From assembly GCA_018398765.1 (NCBI GenBank), contig JAHBMJ010000806.1:5001-40083 (forward strand): a stretch of DNA of 35,083 bases, written 5' to 3'. Under the pieces are notes generated by a model. The model searched no databases, was not told the DNA's origin, and saw only the letters and a list, made by a program, of their open reading frames with translations. Origin of the DNA: Chromera velia (taxonomy: Eukaryota > Sar > Chromeraceae). Numbering within the stretch: position 1 is the first letter of the stretch; the number at the start of each line of letters is the position of its first letter. Both the position numbers and the translations under genes were made by a program. Positions 1-10,882 of this stretch are shown here, one piece after another.

Positions 1-1557
1 GGATCCCGGTTTGACCGAAGAGAAGAACCCCACCCTTCTTTTCGCCATCCGTCTCCTCCCTCATCGACAGCAAAAAGCTCAGTTTCTGCAGGAACCAGAG
101 GGCAGATTTCCTCTGCCTCTTCGGTGGCCGTGGGGGGCACGGGGGTGGCAGGGATATCGCGAGAGAGGGAGGTCGGGGGTCAAAAGTCGCAGCCGGCTGA
201 GGAGAGCAAGCAGAAGACATTGCCGTCTCCTGAAGCCCTTCCTTTCCTTGCCTCCTTTTTGCGGAGATGCGTAACAGAGACGGAGGTGTGTGTGACAGAT
301 GTGTTGCTGACATGCACAGTTGTTACCCTCAATAGCGGCTGCTCCCAGCTTTTCAAGATGCCGCCCCGACTCTTGAGACATGCTCAGGTGGGTCCCACGT
401 TTACCCTCGAGATCGGTGCAGCAGTGCACAGCGCCTGTCGAAGTCAAAAGATCGCAGACGGCCTGCAGGAAGTCCGCCTAGCAGGCATCTCCCTCAGTCT
501 CTACGGAAGGCCAGACTCGCACACGCAGGTGGACGCGTCCGTCTTTCCTGAACTGATCTCGAAGAGGGCCTCAGAGGGCAGTTCAACAAGAATACCTCTG
601 AGTGAGGCCTTACTTCGTCCGTGTGTGTCACGGGAAGGACGGGACTTCCGGGGAATTCTGGCAGCCCTTCCCGGAAAGTGTAAGCTCCTGAGCGTAGCTA
701 CAGACTTCATATTCGATTCAGAGTTCGACACAGAGTCGTGTCTGAAAAGTCTGTTCGTTCTGCAGTGGAGGCCCCCTTCGGGTAGAGTGAAGAGGGTGAT
801 GACGATCGGAGGGGGCCAGATGGTGTCGGGGGAATTTGATGGCACCCGCTCCCACATGCATGCCTCAGCAGTGCATCTTTCGACCCCGGGCTTGCCCCCC
901 CCGACGTCCTCTTTTCCCTCAGGCTCGACAGCTGTGGCAGCTGCTGTGTCGGCACAGGCAGAGAGGGGGGGACTGGTTGTATGCAGAATTTCTTGTGCGT
1001 CTGTGCTTGTCAGTTATGCAGCGATAGCGAGGCTGCGTCCATTCTTGCAGCTTTTCACCGCGGTGGGTGCTCGTGGAGTGAGGGTCTCCAAGGCTCCTCA
1101 GTTGGACTGTGTGGGGTGGGAGGGGTCCCCTTTGTCGTTGTCGGGATCTTTTTCAGGAGCCTCTATTGAGGGTGCAGGTGGAGAAGCAGCTTCTATGTCT
1201 TTCAGGGGAAAGGATGAGAGAGGTGAGACGGATTCGGGTGTAGAAATAGAAGAAAGCAAACGTCAAAGTGAGTCTGGAGGGGAACAAAAGGCGAACTCTT
1301 TGTCGTCGCAATTTGGTGGTTTCAAACAGAGAATGGCGTTGTACACAGAGCGTCTGAAGAATTTGTTGGTGTTCGGAGGACCTCCAGGGCCGTTGGAGGC
1401 CGTCAGAGCCCTCCTACCTCCCCCCTCAGGACGTCCGCATCCCCTACCCTTTGATTCGTTTGGACCTAGTGAAAGGGAACAGTTGTTTGGGGGCCGGCTC
1501 GAGAACGAAGAGTATGCGATGGGGTTCACTCTTCAAAAAACTGACGATCATCTGCAG
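1..1557 (+). CDS. ATG2: ATG2 exon 1 in window (partial, continues upstream)
   Basis: The frame is open from the first base with no stop. The exon ends at CTGCAG followed by a GT donor at 1558, phase 0. The encoded segment alternates hydrophobic strand-like stretches (for example around 960-1070, a run rich in Val, Ser, Leu and Tyr) with polar linkers. This suits the repeated beta-groove architecture of ATG2/VPS13-type bridge proteins, but I see no diagnostic motif here. The in-frame ATG at 358 (near KMPPRLL) and GTG at 124 are internal, not starts, because the frame continues to the window edge. Confidence 0.7.
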
Positions 1558-4500
1558 GTCAGAAAGGGATGGATGAAGAGAAAAACAGAAGCTCAGCCAG
1601 GTGCTGCCACTGATATTCAATATACAGCACTTCTCGCCTCTTTTTGTTCTTACGTGATCGCTTTTCTCTTCTCTTCGTGCCTTTCCCTTTTCACTCCGTC
1701 GTCTTTTTTGTTTCTTTTTTCCTGTACGTTTCACCGGTCTTCACTTCTTTTCAACCCCTCTTTCACTTTTCCTGTTTTGGATTCAGCCCCTCTTTCACTT
1801 TTCTTGTTTTGTTTTCAGCCGGTCTCTCATTGCTCTTATTCCCTTGTCCTGTCCTGTCCTGTTCTGTCGTGCTTCCAGCCCCTGAACGCCGAAAGTCCCG
1901 AAGAGGAGGCGGAGATCCTACTGAGCCTTGCATGTCGGCCCCCTCCGGTCGTTCGGATGGAAACAGGCTGCCTCACTGCAGTCGGGCTTCTTGCTGTAGA
2001 CACCCACCCCTCGTTGAAGACAGCAAGGCTCGCTGCCGACCTCTCGGCAGTAGGGGGTGCGCAAGAGCAGGCAGAGAGGACAAACAGCCGTTGGTGTTTG
2101 AGTGCCGAATCTGACTATCATGCAGTGACAGTATCTGCTCAGTCGGTTTCTTTTCTTCTCCAGAGTAGGCGTGTGCGGGGGGTAGTGCCAGGGGAGAGAG
2201 AATATCAGCAGCCGTGTGCGGTAGGGGAGGAGAGTCTTGGGGGGCAGTCAAGTTGCATTGGGGGTGACACGGTGCAGCGTGAAATCGATGCGCGGGTGGG
2301 AAAGCTGACAGTCTCCTGTCTGTTGAGTGAGCGGCGGCTTGCAGAAGAGAGCGGGGTGAGAGCGTGTGAGAGTGAACAGATGGTGTCAGAAAGTCGTGTT
2401 GTGATTCCCTCTGTAGAAGACGAGGGGTGTATTCGAGAGTTGAGTGAGGAAGCTGCGTCGGTTTCCGAATCTGGTATCATTTCGGGGGGCGATGGGGGGA
2501 GTTTGAGCTCGTCTGAGGTTGAAAGCGTTCTGTCGGGGTCAGAGAATGTAGAGGAACAGGAGGGGAATGGGGAGCAAGGCGGAGAAGGATTTGTGGGCAC
2601 TCTAGGGTCCCTTGGGGAGGAAGTGGGTGAGGGTGAAGGGGGCGGTCGTGAAGTTGAGGGGAGGGAGGGTGAGGATTCGCTTTTTCGAGACTCGTCTGAA
2701 GCGACGCATAAGCACAAGTCTAGTGCATTGAGACTGCATGACTCAGATCTTCTCGCAGACCTTCCGAGAGCCCTACCTGGACGGCGGGCTCCCTCTTCCT
2801 TTCGGCACGTGTCTCTGCTAATTTGGGAAGACTCGTCAAATACGAAGGCGGGGGAGAGCTCCCCGTTGCATCGCTCTGCTCCCTCGCCTGCTGTTGCTGT
2901 CCATGCGTTGTTGGAAAAAGGCTTGGGGGAGGGAGGCGGAGCTCCGTTCGGTGGTGCCCGTGATTCTTTGATGAAACGGGCAAAAGTTGCGAGTGCGCTG
3001 ATGCGTTTGGAGTTCTGTCCCTCCCTTTTGGAAGCAGCCGCGTCAGCCCTGGTGGATGTGAAGTCGCTCCATAGGCTTTTGTTGAGAGAACAGAAAGGGT
3101 CGCTGCCGTCTCATAATAACATGGCAACCGTCAGAGAGCACCAGCGATCGTCTGGAGTCTCGAGGGGACCACCGTTCCCCCCCTACCCTGAAGAGTTAGC
3201 TCTGCATGGATTTTCGGAGTCTGGAGGGTTGACGGATGATTCTCTCATGGTGGGTTTCTTTTCTCCTTAGTTTTTTTTTGTCGCAAAGACCCTGTTTACC
3301 GTTCCTTGAAGTCGTTGGTTTTGTGTGGTTCCTGTGTTTAGAGCCAATGTTTGCATTGATTTGCCGGTTCTTTTTCTTTTGTTTGTCAATCAATCTCAAC
3401 CTGGAAGAGCAACCCCTTTCCTGTTTGCCTGCAGGTTAGCAGCAGCGACCACGGCAGTGGCGCCGTCTCCCAGGCCCAAACATTCTTCAGGATGGAGCCA
3501 GAGAGCAGTGCTCATCAGGCGTCTGAAGGGGGAGGGGGGAAGTGCAGGCTGGCCCCGTTGAACGGCAGCAGTCCCATTCCTCCTTCCGTCTCCCTCCCCC
3601 GTGGAATGCCTGTTCAACCCAAAGAAGGCCCAAATCTAGGCTCTCTACCTGCTTCTTTCTCATTTGAAATCATAGGCAAAGGGGTGGACTGTCGTCTGGA
3701 TTTGTCAGAAATGGGGGAAGGCGGGGACGTTGCGGGTGGGTCTGGCGAGGATGTTCACGGTGGTATGATTCGCGTTTCTTCGTTTCGGGTGGAGGCCCCG
3801 AACAGCAGCTGTGAGGGCAAGAGGAAGACTGCGACACCCGAAATGAGGGGGGAGATAGCGGGTGTTGAGTTCCACCTTCTCTCTAGATCACAGCCAGAAG
3901 ATGCAATCGCCTGCCTTTCTGGCGACGACAGGTCACTGAAAGAGAACGATAGTGAGAAAAGGCTACAGAGGGGGAAAAGCCGAACGATTCAGGGACGCTT
4001 CCCTGCTGCCCCCCCGGCAGTAGTAGTCGTGTGCCCCCTTCCACCTCCTGTCTCCTCGTCTCCCCTCTCTTCCCTTCGCTGTGTGCTCGGCGTCCTCAGT
4101 CTCGCCCTCGACCCTTCCCGCGTCCGTCCCCTCCTCTCGTTTGGTTTCGGGGTGCAGCGGGTAATGTCCTCCTTGCAGCTGCACCTCCAGAAGGTGAAGA
4201 GCGGCAGTAGGCGACGGACATTGGCACAAGAAAAATGGGGCGGGGGAGAGATGGAAATGCAAAGTCTTCCCGTCGATTCTTCTGAAGATCGTCCCGTCAG
4301 TTCTTTCCTTCTCACAGAGGAAGAAAACGACGGAGACGTGCTTCAGGGGGACGCCTCTAGATCCTGGCAGGGTCAGGGGGGGAGTGTGAGCTTTGCCGAT
4401 CAGAGCGCTTCCCTCGTATCTCAGCCCCCTTTCTTAGAAGAAGAAGGGGAACGTCTGTCAGGAGGGGAGAGGATGGGGGAGTCGACGTATGGTCATTCGG

Positions 4501-7500
4501 CTGAGACTCTTTTTGTCGCACTTCGGCGTTTCGTTCTTAGAGTCAGGGAAGAGACGGGCGGCAGGCCTGTCGAGGCTGAAGTGGGAGATGTGATGGGAAC
4601 CGTCCGGAGCCCGTCACGATCTGCTTGGGAAGTCTCTGCTTCCCGGCTTCGTGTGGGCCCCTCAAATTCCCCTCTGCTCTTTTCCTCCATTGCTGGTGTG
4701 CAACAGACAGCTGCGGGCTTTGCCGCCACTCCTTCTGTGAATTCCTCTGCTTCCGAATCAGACAGTGTGGATGAATTTTGCGAGAAAGTGCGCAGTCGCA
4801 TTGCTGCCAACGACTTTGTCCTCCGGGCTTCCGGGTCTCTTCGTACAAGTACCGAAATAGCCATCCAACACCTTGTCGCACAAGCAGACCCCTGTGTCGC
4901 ATCTTCCAAGCATGGCGAGTCGGAGTGTGACGGTGTGAGCAGAAGCGGGAGAGATCCCTTCAGGGGAGTGGACTCTCTCGTTCGTTTGTTCCTTGCGGTC
5001 TCTCGCGGTCTTGCTGCGGGGGTTGAGCTGTCGAGAATGGATGTCACTCGCATGCGCGCGCCTGCGAACGCGAAACTGACTTCTCTAGATGAGTCTCTGA
5101 TCTCTCATCAGAGTGTGGCAGCGCGGGTGGAAGAGAACGAAAAGGGGGGCGACCTGTCACCAGATTTCTCTCACAAGAAGCAAAAAGAGGCCGCAGAGAC
5201 GATGGACGAAATCCATGAGGCCAACCTCATGCATCCCGAACGGTTTGAAGGCACACGTGCAGGGGAGGGGGGGGGAAGAGTGGCGAGTCTGCGAGCGCCT
5301 TCTCCTCAGAAAGCTCCGGTCGTCGCTGTTCGGCACTGTGCTGTCTTGGTGAATTCATTCCCTCGTGCGCTGGAAGACGGAGGCGAGGCAAGCCGGGGAA
5401 GGTGTCAACTCTGTACCTCAAGTCTGGCGGCACTTTTCGAGAATGCCGAAGTAAAAGTCTCCCCTGCAAAAGTCAGTTTTGATCCTCTCACTTGTTGGAG
5501 CTTTGTCTGTTTCCCTGTGCTACGTCGTTCTTCTCCTCTTGTCGCCTGAGACTGGCTTTTCCTTCGTTTCCTCTTTCTTCGAGTTAGCCGCTTGTCCTGT
5601 GGTATTTGCCCCTCGCAAGTCCATTCAGTGTCTTGTGCCCCCCCTTCCTGTACGCAGTTCCCCGAGGGCCGGCCCGGTGTGTCCGTCCGCATCTCCCAAA
5701 CAGGCCTGATGGTCCTCGCAGGAGGCAATGCAGAAGCAGCAGGGGCCAGGGGAGTGGGGGGCGGCAATCGGCACGCAGACGGGCCGGCTCGGCTTCCCGA
5801 ATCACGGCCTGATCCTCTCAGCAGGACGTCCTCCTCTCCCCCTGCCCCTGTCCATACAGACGAGTGGCTGTCCAAAGCCGGTTTCGTTCGACTCGCAGGT
5901 CTCTATGGATTTTGTGTCGAATCTGTGAACACAAGTGAGGGCACTCTGAAAACGCCCCGTGTCTCTGTGAGAGCCTCCAGGTTTGAGAGTGTACCCCGTG
6001 CGGACTTGGCCCATGCAGCCTTTTGCATTTCATCGCATCTTCGTGAGTGTGCACGTGAAGCCATCGCAAAGCTTCTGACCTCCCTGTCCCCTGAGGTTCG
6101 CGGATTTGGAGAATCAAAAGCCGCCCGTCCCTCTTCCTGTGCCCCCTCAAATCCTCTTGATGCCAGGGACGACGGTAAAGAGGGCCAGCTCTTGTGCCTG
6201 AGTCCGTCATTTGCCCCCGGAAAGAGGGAGCAAGAGTCTGACAAAGCAGATGGAAAGCTGTCAGCTAAGAAGAAGAAGAAGAGCAAAGGGATCTTCGGCA
6301 CCATCAACCTGATTACCTTCACAGCCCAGCAGCAGCAACAACAGAAAGGAAGTTCAAAACACCCCCAGAAGATCCCTCTCCGACTCATCCCCCCTTCACA
6401 AACAGAGGTAGAGGACAGACAAACGAGTCTGGGTGGCAGCAGGGCTGAAGGAGACTTCCGCAGTCCTCTCAGTGCAGAAGATCATGCACACCCGCATAAC
6501 TACGCAGCGATGTTGTCGCCCTTTTCCCATTCGCATTCTACGTGGGGGGGTGGGGGCGTGGCGAGTAGGGAAGTGTCGATGGGAGACACGTCCGGTGCCT
6601 CAGAGGACGACAGGAAGGGCAAGAAAGACCTCTTTCAGTCCCCTTTGCTTGCACCCCCGCCTAATGGGGGCCTTCGTGCCCCCCCGTCCCTCTTTTCCCT
6701 GCAGCTGGACCTTGCCGCTGCTGCGTGTGCGGGTGTATCGAGTGAGTGGGGGACTCCGATCAGCAGAGTTGCGGGTTGGGATGAGGAAAGGGAGAGAACT
6801 CAGGCTGGTGATGAGGATGGGGAAGTGTTGCAGAGGGAAAAGAGTGGAGAGTCATTTGCATACAGCAAGAGTGCAGGCGGGAGTGACATTGAAGAGTTGG
6901 AAGAGGAAGGAGAGGAAGCGGGGCAGAGCGAAGAAGAGGGAGAGGCAGACGAGGCCGAGGTCCGATGGCTCCACGGTTCTCACAGCATTCCTCTCCCTCT
7001 CTTCCCAGAAGAAGAAGCTGACCCAGTGCAACAGTGGCAAGGGCAGGGCAAGGGGGAAAGAGAAGAGGGGCCTCCGGGACATCTGGAGGGTGGGAGGCGC
7101 AGAGAGACTTTGTCGTTTGGAGAGGGCCGTGGCAAGGATGCCACTCGGAAATTCATTCCGGAGAGAGAGAGTGCGCCTGTGGGCTTCTTGAATGCCCGAA
7201 CCCTTGACGGAGAGAAAGAGAAGGGCCCTCCGTTTGCTTCCTCCAGCAGCAGCCGAGCGTTGAGAGTCTCAGTTGACCTCGAGGAGTTGGTGCTTGGGGT
7301 TGACGATGGGGAAGCGTTCGTTCGCTATCCCGGGAGGGCATTCAAGTGAGTCGAGCTGTAGACGTCGGATGATGTGCTGGTTTTCAGGGATTTTTTGTTT
7401 CGTTTGCAAAGTAGACACTCTTGGTTGTCAGCGTTTAAATGTGCTCTGCAAGCAGCAAGGTGTGGATAGTGACAACGTGCTCTTTGTCCCCCCCCCCCCN

Positions 7501-10500
7501 NNNNNNNNNNNNNNNNNCCCCCCCTCCTCTGTGTGTGTGTGTGTGTGTGTGGATGCAGACCCACTCACGGAAGCGGCGAAGTTCTCTTGCGTTTACGATC
7601 GTGCGCTTTCACGTATTCAGAGGGAGTGCAGCAGACAGCGCGTGTCCACAGCGGGAAGGCCGACAGCGAGAAAAACACAGAGAGCTCGGGGGGGATGTTC
7701 AATGGCTGGGAAGTTGAGGTGAAGGTCCGTTCGTTCACATAGAGGGGGAGAATGGGGTTTGTGTGGGACTTTGTCGACCTGTTGGTGGTTTGGTTGCGTT
7801 ATTTGCCGGTTGCACGCTTTTGTAGTCGCGTTGTCTGGATCCCTTCGAGATTCTTGGTCGATCCCGATGTTTTATGTTTCTCTTTTTCTTGTTTTTTTGC
7901 CTTTGTCTCTTGATTTATTTGGGAAAGAGTTCCTGATCAATCAGGTTGCCTCTGTGCTTTCCTCTCAACCTGATGCGAATCGTGTGAGAGAATTGCCAAA
8001 TAAATCCCCATCAACGACGTCATGCTCATCTGCGATGGAATTACGAATGTAAACTCAGACTAGAATACGTCTGTACTCCTCTTGTGCCTTTTTTTTTGTC
8101 ATCGTGCCTGATTACCTCCATGACTTCTCTATGTTCTCTTCCTCTTCTCCACGGATGCAGGACCTGGAGGTTTCTGACCACGTCTCTTCCTCTTCTTTCA
8201 CGAGGGTCCTCTCAAGATGGACCTCCAAAGATCTTCAGAGCCCCTGGCGCCGCCCTGTGCACACACCCTTCCTGAAACTCAGCGCTGAGGCAGTCGATGT
8301 CACCTCGGGGTTAAACATCCAAGGAGCCTCCGCACTTGGGGGGGCAGGCCCCAACCCCTCCCCCCGGCAGCTGTGCACGAAGAGATTCATGCACAACCCG
8401 AAAGAATACAGAGTCAAGATGTCTCTCGTGCCTCTTCGTTTCTCTCTCGATCAGGACACCCTCGAGCTGTTGCTTCGATTTTCCCACCGCGTCTCTGCGC
8501 CCTTTGGAGGGCCCGGAAGGCAGGGCGTCGACTTGGGGTTTGACGAGAATGAGGAAGCCTGGGTGATCGAGGAAGAGCCCCCCGTTGAGCTGGTGCTCCA
8601 AGACAGAGGCCAAAGGGGGGGGGAGTGGACCGCTGTTCCTTGGGCGGTGGAGGAGCCGGCATGGGAGGGAGGGGGAGGGGGGAACAGTGGGAAGAACAGG
8701 AAGAAGACATCCCCAGCAGCCCGAGGGGATGCTGATGAGGACTGCGGTGATGAGTTTGTGCAAATGGAGGTTGCAGAGGGTGAGGATGCTGCTGAGATCA
8801 GAGCGCATCTTGCAGGTCAATTTGAGAAAGAGGGGGGGCGTGCAGGAGGCCAGAGGGTCTCTCTGGCTGCAGGCTCCAAACTCGCAGCGAGATGCCTCCA
8901 GGTGGCAGGGGCCGGGGCTCGAGACACGCTCTCATCTTTACACGCCCGTGTGTCTGGACTGAAAACGGACAAGCAGAATACTTCAGATCTTCCTTCTGGA
9001 AGCCACAGACAAAATCGTTTCGGCCAAGGGGCCCAAACAACCCCCGAGAAAGCCTCGAGAGGTGTAAACCATTCCCCCTCACTATCAGGGGCTTTCCCTC
9101 TTTCGTTCGGCAGCAGTGCGGGAGGTGGCAGATCTGTGCGGCGCCCCTCGGGTTCCATCGGCCCCGTGATGCGGGTTGAGGGCAGCCGCGAGGGGTCCAT
9201 GTTCGTCGGGACGTCTGCCGGTTCGCCCTCACGAAATGCAAGGGGGGCACATGCTTCTGTATCGGCTCGTGCCGATGGCAGACGAGCCAATGATCATTTC
9301 TCCTCTCGAGGTGCAGCGGAAGGGGGGGAGCGTGACACCCCAACCGGGCTTCGTGTTTGTCTTTGCCCGCATCATGGGGGTCTGGGTTGGCCTTCCGAGG
9401 ACCCTCCGGGGAGAGAGCAGAAGGAGAGAGAGCGACTGAGTTCGCCTGCAGCAACCTCAACCGGAGGAGGGGGGGGTCGTTTCGTCTCTCCAGCAGTTGG
9501 AGGGGCACGGTATGCACAAATGCAGTCTGCTGCGTCTCCCTGCTGCGAACTTCTGTCGAGCTCTGCACTTTCAGGAGAAGCTTCCGTCTCCGTCTCCGCC
9601 CCTCCGTCCACCCTCTCCTCAGGTGCCCTGGAGACGTCGGGGGGAATTCGGCGGAGCCCCCCTGCTGCAGGAGTACCTGCGCCCTCCCCCCCACACGGTG
9701 CCTCGTCTTCCTTCTCTGGTAGACAACCGGGAGGGGACAGGGACGCACACGCGCCCCTTCCACCCGCTGCTGCTGTCAGCAGGCCTGTCCAGAGGGAGAA
9801 GAGACCCGCGGGGGGTGCCCAGTTGAGGGAGGGTGAGGAGGTCGAGGACGGTGAGGATGTGTTCATTCAAGAATTCACCATGGAGCCCTTCGCCATCTGC
9901 CTCGACTATCGGTGAGTGTACAGAGAGAGACCTGCGAGAGAGACAAGAAACGACAAGGAAAACGACCCAGCTCATCCAGACCTCATATTTTCGCCTCCAG
10001 CAGTCTACTGCTCCGTGCTGATGTGTTGTTCTACCCTCTTGTCCCGTGGAAACAGAAGTGAACCAACGTTCCACATGCTTCGCATCTGTGACGTGAGTTT
10101 CTTCCGTGCTGCTGCAACAGAGTCTGTCTCACATCCGAAGGGAGGCCTCCAGTCCCCTCCTGTGCTGGTTGCCCCCAATGGGTCTATCTGTCTTACTTTC
10201 CAACTGACCCCCTTACCCCTTTCTCTTTTGTTTTCTGCAGGGCCAAAAGGGTGGATCTCTCTGCCCTCCGCAAGGGCTCCGTTCTGGAACTTCTGAATGC
10301 GGTTCCTCTTGAAGGTCTCTCTCTTCGGTTCGAGTCTGTGCGGCTGTACGGAACCAGCGGGGTGGGCACTCTGGCTCGAGAGGTTGCTGACTACTGGTTG
10401 AAGGGCGTCAAGAGGTGCGTTAGTTGGAATGTTCTCTTCTTGGAATGTTTTTGTGTTGTCTCGATTTGTCGAACCAAAAGAAAGGCGGTCGAGACAGAAG

Positions 10501-10701
10501 CCCAAGGCGGGAATGAAATGGGAAAAACCTCTTCTTATTCGCCCTGTGCCTTCCGAGATTTTCCCAGTGACAGAGGGAGTGTCGGTAAGACAGTCCTGAT
10601 GTGATGGGGCGGTGATTTCGCCCCTTTTTTTCCTCATGTTTTCGCCCCCTTTTTTTCTCATGTATCGTGAAACGCAAACGATTCGGGAGTCTTGAGACCT
10701 C

Positions 10702-10772
<71 letters not shown>

Positions 10773-10845
10773 TGTGTGTGTATGTGTGTGTGTATGTGTG
10801 TGTGTGTGTGTGTGTAAGTGTAAGTGTGTGTGTGTGTGTAAGTGT

Positions 10846-10882
<37 letters not shown>

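Noticed and set aside
5722-5740. Alternative acceptor CTCGCAG for ATG2 exon 4
   Set aside because: Breaks phase with the only good exon 3 donor at 5451.
8798-9763. 321-codon open frame on the minus strand
   Set aside because: Lies antisense over ATG2 exon 6 in low-complexity sequence, has no conserved motif, and the plus strand has strong family support.
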